From positions 1-38,989 of the forward strand of contig CALKAL010000018.1 in the NCBI GenBank assembly GCA_937983065.1: DNA of 38,989 nt, given 5' to 3'. The notes beneath the pieces were generated by a model. The model saw nothing but the letters and a program-made list of their open reading frames with translations, did no database searches and had not been told where the DNA came from. Shown here piece by piece: positions 1 through 7,052 of this stretch. Every line of letters starts with the position of its first letter. Within the stretch, counting starts at the first letter, position 1. This DNA comes from an uncultured Bacillaceae bacterium. GTDB taxonomy: Bacteria; Bacillota; Bacilli; Bacillales; Alkalibacillaceae. The position numbers were made by a program, and so were the translations under genes.

Positions 1-121
1 TTACGAAAGGGCTGTTATCGTTAAACGAGCTGAATCAACCGATTGGATGAAAAAAAATAGAGGATTGTGCAAGAGGATGTTTCAAATAGATGCAGCACGG
101 GCGTTATTTGAGCATATACCC

Positions 122-290
122 GCTCTGGAAATATACTTCGCTTTTACCCACAGGGCACAAGCTCGACATCTGCGAAATCCTTCGCAGTGTCTCCTACGCC
201 GGTGGAGCTGGTGAGCCTCCTCGTGCATTCGCACTGTGGGGTCTCACCTAGGCTCTTCCTCCCGCAGGAGTCTACGTATATTTCCAGAGC
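122..290. repeat. GC-rich structured repeat with 15-bp inverted ends
   Basis: The 15 bases at 122-136 (GCTCTGGAAATATAC) are the exact reverse complement of 276-290, bounding a 169-bp unit much richer in GC than its surroundings. Inside are further dyads: CTGCGAA/TTCGCAG at 170-187 with a 4-nt loop, and GTGC/GCAC nested inside GGTGAG/CTCACC around 208-248. From memory, the minus-strand reading resembles a dispersed intergenic repeat common in Bacillaceae, but its copy number cannot be checked here. It lies 66 bp past the lexA stop codon. It has no transposase and no convincing coding content. Bases 1-121 hold no gene I can support; an open frame there simply runs on into the repeat. Confidence 0.75.
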
Positions 291-356
291 TAGATTTGCT
301 TATTGTTTATTTTTATAACCTGTCATACTAACTATATCCCATCCTCAATCTATAAA

Positions 357-977
357 TTAATCAATTTCGCGGTATAGCCCAATCACTTTACCTAATATCG
401 TTACATGGTTTAAAATGATCGGTTCCATCGTTGAATTTTCAGGCTCTAGTCGATAACGGCCTTCTTCTTTAAAAAATCGTTTTACAGTCGCTTCGTCCTC
501 ATCCGTCATTGCAACAACGATATCTCCGTTGTTAGCAGATGGCTGTTTTCGAACGATAACGATGTCACTATCATAAATTCCCGCTTCTATCATACTTTCA
601 CCTTGAATCGTCAATGCGAAAATATCATCTTCTGAAACCGTTATATTTTCAGGAATCGGAATATAGCTCTCAACGTTTTCGATTGCTGTAATCGGTTCTC
701 CAGCAGTTACTTTCCCAATGAGTGGAGCATAAAGTGCCTTTTTCTCTTCAACTGCACGATAAGCGTCATACGTAATCTCTATTGCTCTAGGTTTAGTCGG
801 GTCTCTTTTAATATAGCCTTTTTTCTCTAATTGTTGTAAATGACCGTGCACAGTAGAACCTGATGCTAGTCCAACAGCTTTAGCAATTTCTCTTACAGAA
901 GGTGGGTATCCTTTTTTTCTTACTTCGTCTACGATAAATTCAAATATTTTCTTTTGTCTTGCAGAAAGATTACTCAT
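357..977 (-). CDS. lexA: SOS repressor LexA
   Basis: LexA represses the SOS regulon and inactivates itself when RecA-ssDNA filaments trigger its autoproteolysis. At 206 aa it is the normal Bacillus length. The N-terminal winged helix-turn-helix spans about residues 1-65, with the recognition region near PPSVREIAKAVGLASGSTVH. The cleavage site is A92-G93 (KVTAGEP). The catalytic dyad of the S24 peptidase domain is S128 (QGESMIEAG) and K166 (TVKRFF), both intact. The ATG start follows a GGGGTGAA ribosome site. Its promoter and operator lie in the 150-bp gap shared with divergent ynzC, so it probably autoregulates. In B. subtilis the divergent neighbour is the SOS division inhibitor yneA, which is missing here. 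Confidence 0.97.
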   Translation of the reverse strand: MSNLSARQKKIFEFIVDEVRKKGYPPSVREIAKAVGLASGSTVHGHLQQLEKKGYIKRDPTKPRAIEITYDAYRAVEEKKALYAPLIGKVTAGEPITAIENVESYIPIPENITVSEDDIFALTIQGESMIEAGIYDSDIVIVRKQPSANNGDIVVAMTDEDEATVKRFFKEEGRYRLEPENSTMEPIILNHVTILGKVIGLYREID

Positions 978-1012
978 TCAAACATTCACCCCTAAAATAT
1001 AATCTTAAAAAC

Positions 1013-1052
1013 ATTATAGCATTAGCTTTTTTAATAAGCAAACATTCGTTCT
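1013..1052 (-). promoter_or_regulatory. lexA promoter with overlapping SOS-box-like site
   Basis: On the minus strand TTGCTT (1036-1041) and TATAAT (1013-1018) are 17 bp apart, a good sigma-A promoter reading into lexA. The sequence CAAACATTCGTTCT at 1039-1052 matches the Bacillus LexA site CGAACRNRYGTTYC at 11 of 14 positions and overlaps the -35 box. That placement suits autorepression. No second, better box was found in the gap. Confidence 0.65.
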
Positions 1053-1127
1053 AATTGTTCGTATAGCTTGTCATCTATCGGGTGAAAATATACAATAACT
1101 ACGAGTAAGTTAAAGGAGTTAATAACG

Positions 1128-1361
1128 ATGTTTCCAAATGAAAAATTAAAGCGAATTAATGAGCTAGCCCAAAAAGCAAAAACGACGGGATTAACCGATA
1201 AAGAAAAAGAAGAGCAACAACAGCTTCGTGAAGATTATTTATCGATATTCCGTTCGGCATTTAAAAACCAGCTTCATTCCCTTAAAGTGATTGATCCAGA
1301 GGGTACAGATGTTACACCACAAAAACTAAAAGATAGTAAAGAAAATAGGAAAAAACATTAA
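1128..1361 (+). CDS. ynzC: YnzC/DUF896 family small protein
   Basis: This 77-aa, highly charged, mostly helical protein begins MFPNEKLKRINELAQKAK and matches the DUF896 (UPF0291) family, whose B. subtilis member YnzC is the same size. Its cellular function is not established. The ATG at 1128 is preceded by AAAGGAG with good spacing. The gene is divergent from lexA and sits next to tkt, as in B. subtilis, where yneA-yneB-ynzC forms a LexA-controlled operon. Here yneA and yneB are absent, so ynzC is the first gene beyond the SOS-like box. Confidence 0.88.
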   Translation: MFPNEKLKRINELAQKAKTTGLTDKEKEEQQQLREDYLSIFRSAFKNQLHSLKVIDPEGTDVTPQKLKDSKENRKKH

Positions 1362-1372
1362 AATGAAACAGC

Positions 1373-1401
1373 TTGTCATAATGACTAGAAAAGTATAGGA
1401 T
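1373..1401 (+). promoter_or_regulatory. Possible sigma-A promoter of tkt
   Basis: TTGTCA (1373-1378) and TAGGAT (1396-1401) are separated by 17 bp, about 40 bp upstream of the tkt start codon. The -10 is a weak match, so this is a candidate only. Confidence 0.4.
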
Positions 1402-1442
1402 TGATTATGGTATAGGCTTACGGAATATGAAAGGGGATAAAC

Positions 1443-3446
1443 ATGAGTCACTCTATTGAACAACTATCAATTAATACTATTCGTGCTTTATCAATTGATG
1501 CTATTGAAAAGGCAAAGTCAGGTCACCCTGGGATTACGATGGGTGCTGCTCCAATGGCGTACACACTTTGGACGAAGGTGATGAATCACAATCCGAAAAA
1601 CTCATCATGGTTTAACCGTGATCGTTTCGTCCTTTCAGCTGGCCACGGATCAATGTTACTTTATGCGTTATTACATTTATCCGGCTACAATGTGACGATT
1701 GATGATATTAAAAACTTTCGTCAGTGGGGCTCAAACACACCAGGACATCCAGAGTACGGGTATACAGATGGTGTAGAAGCAACGACAGGTCCACTAGGTC
1801 AAGGATTTGCTATGGCTGTTGGTATGGCTATGGCAGAACGATTTCTTGCTTCTAAATTTAATCAAAAAGATCATAATATTGTAGATCATTATACGTACGC
1901 CCTTTGTGGTGATGGTGATTTTATGGAAGGTGTTTCTCAAGAAGCGGCTTCGTTAGCTGGTCATTTAAAGTTAGGTAAACTCATCGTATTATATGATTCA
2001 AACGATATTTCCCTTGATGGGGATTTAAATCAAGCATTTTCTGAAAGTGTAGAAGACCGTTTTAAAGCATACGGCTGGCAAGTCATCCGTGTGGAAGATG
2101 GGAACGATACCGCCGAGATTGAAAAAGCTTTACGTGACGCGAAGGAAAATTCTGATCAACCGACACTCATTGAAGTAAAAACAGTGATTGGATACGGTTC
2201 ACCAAATAAAGGTGGTAAATCTGATGCCCACGGTGCGCCTTTAGGTGAGGATGAAAGAAAGCTTGTTTATGATTATTATAAGTGGGCGTTTGAGCCTTTC
2301 CATGTTCCAGATGAAGTAAAAGCTCATTTTGAAAAAACGGTGATTGAACGAGGTAAACAATTAGAAAATGATTGGACAGACCGTTTAAACCGTTTTAAAG
2401 AAGAGGAAGAATCTTTAGCTAAGCAATTTGAACAAGCAATTAGTGGAGAGCTTCCGGTTGATTGGAAGGACGAATTGCCGGTTTATAATGTTGGTGATTC
2501 AATTGCAACGCGCTCAGCTTCGAGTGATATTTTAAATGCGATTGCTAAAAAAGTACCTTATTTCCTCGGTGGCAGTGCCGACTTAGCAAGTTCAAATAAA
2601 ACGATGATTAAAAATGAAGAAGATTACAGTCCAGCTAATTACGCTGGAAGAAATATTTGGTTTGGAGTACGGGAATTTGCAATGGCCTGTGCGTTAAATG
2701 GAATGGCTTTACATGGTGGCGTTAAAGTTTACGGTGGAACGTTTTTCGTCTTTAGTGATTACTTACGTCCAGCTGTTCGTCTATCGGCTTTAATGAAAAC
2801 ACCAGTAACGTATGTTTTCACCCATGACTCGATTGCAGTAGGGGAAGACGGTCCTACGCATGAACCGATTGAACATTTACCATCATTACGAGCAATGCCT
2901 CAACTATCTGTCATTCGCCCAGCAGATGCGAATGAAACGAAAGCGGCATGGCAATTAGCTGTTGAAGGAAGAGACCGTCCGACAGCCTTAGTTTTAACCC
3001 GTCAAAATGTACCTGTATTACCGAATACGAGTGAATTAGCTGATGAAGGGGTAAAACGAGGGGCATACGTTTTAAACCGTGAAAATAATAGTGAACCAGA
3101 TATTTTACTATTAGCATCAGGATCTGAAGTTCAATTAATTTTAGAAGCGAGTAAACAATTGAAGGAAGAAGGAATTACAGCTTCAGTCGTTAGTATGCCG
3201 AGCTGGGATTTATTCGAGAAACAAAATGACGACTATAAAGAATCAGTGATCCCGTCAAATGTTACAAAACGTCTCGCGGTTGAAATGGCCTCGCCATTCG
3301 GCTGGGAGCGATATACAGGCTCGGAAGGCGATATTCTCGGTATCGATACATTTGGCGCCTCAGCCCCAGGCGAGAAGGTTATTGAAGAATATGGATTTAC
3401 AGTTGAAGAGGTTATTAAGCGCGTTAAAACGTTATTAAATCGATAA
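1443..3446 (+). CDS. tkt: Transketolase
   Basis: Transketolase transfers two-carbon ketol units between sugar phosphates in the pentose phosphate pathway, using thiamine diphosphate and a divalent metal. The 667-aa length is typical. The thiamine-binding motif GDGDFMEG lies at residues 156-163 and continues to the metal-ligand region near DSNDISLDG. Conserved histidines include H28 (SGHPG) and H68 (AGHGS). The Pyr domain is recognisable by its EFAMACALNGMALHGG segment and the C-terminal domain by GSEVQLILEA. The ATG follows AAAGGGG. The position between ynzC and sirA is the same as in B. subtilis. No clear terminator follows before sirA, so some read-through is possible. Confidence 0.98.
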   Translation: MSHSIEQLSINTIRALSIDAIEKAKSGHPGITMGAAPMAYTLWTKVMNHNPKNSSWFNRDRFVLSAGHGSMLLYALLHLSGYNVTIDDIKNFRQWGSNTPGHPEYGYTDGVEATTGPLGQGFAMAVGMAMAERFLASKFNQKDHNIVDHYTYALCGDGDFMEGVSQEAASLAGHLKLGKLIVLYDSNDISLDGDLNQAFSESVEDRFKAYGWQVIRVEDGNDTAEIEKALRDAKENSDQPTLIEVKTVIGYGSPNKGGKSDAHGAPLGEDERKLVYDYYKWAFEPFHVPDEVKAHFEKTVIERGKQLENDWTDRLNRFKEEEESLAKQFEQAISGELPVDWKDELPVYNVGDSIATRSASSDILNAIAKKVPYFLGGSADLASSNKTMIKNEEDYSPANYAGRNIWFGVREFAMACALNGMALHGGVKVYGGTFFVFSDYLRPAVRLSALMKTPVTYVFTHDSIAVGEDGPTHEPIEHLPSLRAMPQLSVIRPADANETKAAWQLAVEGRDRPTALVLTRQNVPVLPNTSELADEGVKRGAYVLNRENNSEPDILLLASGSEVQLILEASKQLKEEGITASVVSMPSWDLFEKQNDDYKESVIPSNVTKRLAVEMASPFGWERYTGSEGDILGIDTFGASAPGEKVIEEYGFTVEEVIKRVKTLLNR

Positions 3447-3519
3447 AGTTGTCATAAATTGACTTAAACTTTAATGAGTTGATGACGTGATATGACATGT
3501 TTCTAAATCGAATATTGAT

Positions 3520-3551
3520 ATGATATGTCCTAAAAAAGGAGGACATATCAT
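3520..3551 (+). promoter_or_regulatory. Hairpin enclosing the sirA ribosome site and start codon
   Basis: ATGATATGTCC (3520-3530) is the exact reverse complement of 3541-3551. The 10-nt loop carries most of the Shine-Dalgarno AAAGGAGG, and the first two bases of the start codon at 3550 fall in the 3' arm. There is no T-run, so it is not a terminator. If transcription starts upstream of 3520, the fold should limit ribosome access to sirA. Confidence 0.6.
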
Positions 3552-3981
3552 GTATCAATATTCTCTCTATTTATTCAAAGCCCCTTACGCCGAATATTTT
3601 TATTTTAAAATTGATACGATCTATTACTTTTTAAAGGAATTAAGAAAAACAAACGGCTTAACTGAAGTAAATAACCCATTTAAAACTGTTGTCCATTCAA
3701 TCAATGTGTTAGATATTGTCTTTCATTTACGATATTATTTGAACGATTTACACGTTGACGTTTATAATAATGTTATTACTGTAAAAGATAAGGAAAATGA
3801 TTTATCGATATACGTTCACGAATATAGTTTAGAAATTTATGCCGATTCATTAGTAAGTGCAGATCGGTTATTTTTCCAGCATATTAAGTCATATTATCCC
3901 CATATTTTTGTTGCGAATTTTGAAAACAATGATTGCGGATGGATAACTCCTCTAGCAAAAAAGGAGCTTTATCGGTTATAA
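3550..3981 (+). CDS. sirA: Sporulation inhibitor of replication SirA
   Basis: SirA is known in B. subtilis (yneE) to bind domain I of DnaA at sporulation onset and block new rounds of replication. This 143-aa protein begins MYQYSLYLFKAPYAEYF, has the expected size (B. subtilis 148 aa) and sits in the conserved slot between tkt and yneF. The frame is open from 3520, but ATG 3550 is preferred because AAAGGAGG lies 7 nt before it. It appears cytosolic: no signal peptide or membrane segment is visible. Known regulation is by Spo0A. I saw no convincing 0A box, but the start is enclosed in a perfect hairpin. The assignment rests on synteny and overall resemblance. Confidence 0.87.
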   Translation: MYQYSLYLFKAPYAEYFYFKIDTIYYFLKELRKTNGLTEVNNPFKTVVHSINVLDIVFHLRYYLNDLHVDVYNNVITVKDKENDLSIYVHEYSLEIYADSLVSADRLFFQHIKSYYPHIFVANFENNDCGWITPLAKKELYRL

Positions 3982-4040
3982 TAAATTTTGTTAAAGAGAT
4001 GATTTAAAAAGGGGATATACAGAAGGAGGATTTATAACGT

Positions 4041-4265
4041 ATGAATACAATTTGGGTCGTGTTAATTGCCATTGGTGCATTAATCCTCGGGGTAGTTATT
4101 GGATTTTTTATCGCGAGAAAAACGATGATGAATTATTTGAAGAAAAACCCACCGATTAATGAACAAATGCTACGGACTATGATGATGCAAATGGGGCAAA
4201 AGCCTTCACAGAAGAAAATCAATCAAATGATGCGTTCAATGACACAGCAAATGGACAAAAAATAA
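4041..4265 (+). CDS. yneF: YneF family (UPF0154) single-pass membrane protein
   Basis: This 74-aa protein has one N-terminal transmembrane helix (about residues 4-25, ending in FFIARK). A methionine- and glutamine-rich cytoplasmic tail follows, with the family hallmark PPINEQMLRTMMMQMGQKPS. Length and position after sirA match B. subtilis YneF (UPF0154); the function is unknown. The ribosome site AGAAGGAGG is strong. A rho-independent terminator follows directly. In B. subtilis the next genes are ccdA and yneI; here a 324-bp gap and then ccdC follow. Confidence 0.92.
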   Translation: MNTIWVVLIAIGALILGVVIGFFIARKTMMNYLKKNPPINEQMLRTMMMQMGQKPSQKKINQMMRSMTQQMDKK

Positions 4266-4272
4266 TAAATGA

Positions 4273-4310
4273 AAGAGGTAAACGGCTAAAGTTTATCTCT
4301 TTTTTGTTTT
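4273..4310 (+). terminator. Rho-independent terminator after yneF
   Basis: AGAGGTAAAC pairs with GTTTATCTCT (one G-T pair) around a 7-nt loop, followed by a T-rich run. The rest of the gap, 4311-4575, holds no gene I can support. Confidence 0.85.
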
Positions 4311-4575
4311 TTAGACACTTTTCACTAAAAAGTCATGTATAGTATGAGAAAAGATGTTGAAAATTTGGTAGCATAGGTTAGAGACATTGTTCATTCAACG
4401 TAATTAATATGAATAAACGGCGACACTATTATTAAACGGGATAATAAAATATTTATTTATCATTATCAGTATATAACCTTTATTTTACTTGAGATGTCGT
4501 TTTTACTATTTTCATCAGAAAAGAAATTGAGGTTTTAATAACGACCGAGGTAAACAATAAGAAGGAGATACAGAG

Positions 4576-4605
4576 GTGTCATTTAACCCATGGAAAGCTT
4601 TCTAA
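4576..4605 (+). other. Nine-codon ORF overlapping the ccdC start
   Basis: GTG at 4576 is preceded by GAAGGAG with an ideal 8-nt spacing and reads MSFNPWKAF then TAA. It overlaps the ATG of ccdC (4590) in another frame. The strongest ribosome site here therefore serves this mini-ORF and not ccdC. It could couple translation into ccdC, or reflect a one-base error at the true 5' end of ccdC. Confidence 0.4.
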
Positions 4606-5066
4606 CGATTACTGTGTCAATTATGGCGTTAATTAGTGCGTCAGTGATGATTGTTGTTCGTTCACGAGCTTCTAAACGACCGACATCACCGAAGAAAATT
4701 ATTTTACCACCGCTTTTTATGAGTACGGGTGCTTTTATGTTTTTCATTCCTTATTTTAGACTATCGTGGATATTAGTTTTAGAATCTTTATTAGTCGGGA
4801 TGATCTTTTCCACCCTTTTAATTATAACGACTCGTTTTGAGATAAAAGGAGAAGACATATATATTAAACCGTCAAAAGCATTTGTGTTCATTTTAATATT
4901 TTTACTCGCCGTTCGCATTTCTTTAAAATATGTATTAGGGCAAGAAATTGATTTAGGTGAATTGAGCGGTATGTTTTATTTATTAGCATTCGGGATGTTA
5001 TTAACATGGCGTGTTGCGATGTTAATTAAATATAATAAATTAAAAAATCAAGCGATATCGGCTTAA
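4590..5066 (+). CDS. ccdC: CcdC family membrane protein
   Basis: This 158-aa integral membrane protein has about five hydrophobic segments. It carries the CcdC/YneJ hallmark region RASKRPTSPKKIILPP near residues 26-41, followed by LFMSTGAFMF. In B. subtilis, ccdC lies near ccdA in a cytochrome c maturation locus, although CcdC itself is reported to be dispensable. Here neither ccdA nor the response-regulator-like yneI precedes it. ATG 4590 has only a distant GAGG (13 nt), so the start is uncertain; see the mini-ORF at 4576. The gene ends against a bidirectional terminator shared with convergent yneK. Confidence 0.88.
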   Translation: MESFLTITVSIMALISASVMIVVRSRASKRPTSPKKIILPPLFMSTGAFMFFIPYFRLSWILVLESLLVGMIFSTLLIITTRFEIKGEDIYIKPSKAFVFILIFLLAVRISLKYVLGQEIDLGELSGMFYLLAFGMLLTWRVAMLIKYNKLKNQAISA

Positions 5067-5070
5067 AATA

Positions 5071-5111
5071 AAAACGAGCAAAGGAAAATTAATTCGTCCT
5101 TTGCTCGTTTT
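5071..5111. terminator. Bidirectional terminator between ccdC and yneK
   Basis: AAAACGAGCAAAGGA (5071-5085) and its perfect complement (5097-5111) form a 15-bp stem with an 11-nt loop. There is an A-tract on one side and a T-tract on the other, so it can serve both converging genes. It overlaps the last codons of yneK. Confidence 0.9.
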
Positions 5112-5532
5112 CTAATAAATGTTTGTATGGCTCGTAATTTATATTTTTACGATTTAAATGTTTTACTAAAAACTTATGATCCTTTTTCGGTGTTGCTAAT
5201 ATATAACCTTCAATAATAACGTCTAAAGTAATTTTCTCCTTTCGACGTTTCAATGCGAGCTCACCTATTTTCGCTGCAATTTTTTGTTTTGCAACGTCAC
5301 GGAATAATTGGGGGACAGGGGAAACTAATTCATTTAATAAATCTTTCTCTTTATCGTCCCATAAATGGGCGGTTTCATTGACATAATGTTCTTCCCAGTC
5401 AATAATAGACCTACCATCTTCTTTAGGTAGTTTTTTTAAAAACTTGCGAAACATAAAAAACCCACCTATGGCTAATAACCCAATCATAATAAATCCCCAA
5501 AATATTAATAGATAAATGATGAAGCTTGACAT
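5089..5532 (-). CDS. yneK: YneK/DUF2621 family membrane-anchored protein
   Basis: This 147-aa protein has a single N-terminal transmembrane helix (about residues 5-28, ending FFMFRKFLKKLPKEDG). A soluble region follows with the DUF2621 features IDWEEHYVNETAHLWDD and PVPQLFRDVAKQKIAAKIGE. The position beside ccdC and the size match B. subtilis YneK, which has no established role. It is transcribed towards ccdC and the two share a terminator. In B. subtilis, spore genes cotM, sspP and sspO lie between yneK and citB; here a histidine kinase occupies that space. Confidence 0.88.
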   Translation of the reverse strand: MSSFIIYLLIFWGFIMIGLLAIGGFFMFRKFLKKLPKEDGRSIIDWEEHYVNETAHLWDDKEKDLLNELVSPVPQLFRDVAKQKIAAKIGELALKRRKEKITLDVIIEGYILATPKKDHKFLVKHLNRKNINYEPYKHLLENEQRTN

Positions 5533-5680
5533 ATTATGACCACGCTTTCATAGAGTTTTAATGGGAGAGTAGTAAGAGTAATATTTTTTGCTTTTCCCTT
5601 AACTCATCATTTATTATAAAACGATAAATGCAAATTCACAAGAAAATAGACATGTCCAACATGTTTGTAATAAAAATTTT

Positions 5681-5710
5681 TTGGACAATTGTCTAATAAT
5701 TGGCTAAAAT
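5681..5710 (+). promoter_or_regulatory. Candidate promoter of the histidine kinase gene
   Basis: TTGGAC (5681-5686) and TAAAAT (5705-5710) are 18 bp apart, about 64 bp upstream of the kinase start. TTGGAC is also one arm of a GTCCAA/TTGGAC dyad with 5654-5659. Confidence 0.45.
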
Positions 5711-5773
5711 AAAAATGAGCGCACCATATTCTTACATTTTACAACTTGTTTTTTATTTGAAGGAGGGTTTTCG

Positions 5774-6859
5774 ATGGATAATCGATTAGCATCATTTTCT
5801 ATGATAGAACTGTTTAGCACCCATAATAGCATCGGATTAGCTTCTCAGTTTTTAGAATGGCTTAATCGTGAACAATTACAAGTGGTTACAATTGTCGATG
5901 AAGGTCTGAACATCAATTTCGCCTCATATTCAGTGAAATCAATTTTAGGCTTTAATTATGAACAACTCATCGATAAAAAAATTACAGATTATATTCATCA
6001 AGATGATCTAGAGAAATTTTCTAGCTACTTAGAATCCCTTGATTTTAAAAAGAAAATTATCGAAATGAGATTTTTACATAAAGATGGTTACTACATCGAT
6101 GCAAAAGCTTATTCAGGGGAAATTTATGATGATCAGTCGGATGAAAAATTTTACGTCATTTGTATTGTTGATTATACCGAGCATATTAAAGCGAAGGAAG
6201 CGCTAACGAATTCTGAAAAACTGTCAACGGTAGGGCAGCTTGCTGCGAGTATCGTTCATGAAATTCGAAACCCTCTTACATCCATTAAAGGATTTTTGCA
6301 ATTACTAGAAAATAGTAAAGCGGATATACAGAAAGAATATATTCACGTGATGATGGATTCCATCGAAAAAATTGAGGCGATTACGAGTGAATTATTATAT
6401 ATATCTAAACCGACAACAAATGTCATTAAGGAAGAAGATATCGTTTCGATCGTTAAAGAAGTTTGCTTATTAATGCGTTCGCAAGCGATTATTAACAATA
6501 TTGAACTTGTGTTTTCTCCCAAAACTGATTTTTTTCTCATTAAATGCGATCGGTCACAAATGAAACAAGTGATTATCAATTTAATTAAAAATGCGATTGA
6601 AGCAATGCCTGATGGGGGAACTATTAAAGTGACAATCTATAAAGATGAATATTTAACGGTAGATGTGATTGATGAAGGGGTAGGAGTCCCTGATAAACTT
6701 AAAAGTCGATTAAGCAACCCATTTTTCACGACGAAGGAAACGGGGACTGGCCTCGGCTTAATGGTCACTCAAAATATATTAAACGATCATAATGGTGTAT
6801 TATCCATCCATGACAATGCCCCAAAAGGAAGTATTTTTAGAATTACTTTTAAACAATAA
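5774..6859 (+). CDS. Cytoplasmic PAS-domain sporulation-type sensor histidine kinase
   Basis: The protein (361 aa) has a short N-terminal segment and one PAS domain (about residues 30-140). A HisKA dimerisation domain follows, with phosphoacceptor H162 in SIVHEIRNPLTSIKGFLQLL. The HATPase domain has the N-box around N273, G1 DEGVG (300-304) and G2 GTGLGL (324-329). All catalytic motifs are intact. No transmembrane segment is visible, so it is probably a soluble sensor like KinA or KinE. The H-box is of the Kin type that feeds the Spo0F phosphorelay; this is inferred from motif likeness, and no response regulator lies nearby. The ribosome site is GAAGGAGG. The location just upstream of citB is not that of B. 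subtilis. Confidence 0.92.
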   Translation: MDNRLASFSMIELFSTHNSIGLASQFLEWLNREQLQVVTIVDEGLNINFASYSVKSILGFNYEQLIDKKITDYIHQDDLEKFSSYLESLDFKKKIIEMRFLHKDGYYIDAKAYSGEIYDDQSDEKFYVICIVDYTEHIKAKEALTNSEKLSTVGQLAASIVHEIRNPLTSIKGFLQLLENSKADIQKEYIHVMMDSIEKIEAITSELLYISKPTTNVIKEEDIVSIVKEVCLLMRSQAIINNIELVFSPKTDFFLIKCDRSQMKQVIINLIKNAIEAMPDGGTIKVTIYKDEYLTVDVIDEGVGVPDKLKSRLSNPFFTTKETGTGLGLMVTQNILNDHNGVLSIHDNAPKGSIFRITFKQ

Positions 6860-7052
6860 ACCTATGATTTAAGTCAGCTTAACTAAGTTTAAGTTTTTAG
6901 ATATTTGAAAATATATAAACAATCTATGATTCCCGTTTGAACGTTTTACTTATTTGCTATTTTCATATAAAATAGAGTTGAGTCTAATAGTATGCATGTA
7001 TTTTTTGTGAAAAATTTTTAGATGTATATGAAACATCGAGGGGGTAAATGAA

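Noticed and set aside
1..218. Open frame entering from the left edge on the plus strand (and a short minus frame ending at base 1)
   Set aside because: The plus frame runs into the inverted-repeat element, lacks a visible start, and neither translation resembles a known protein.
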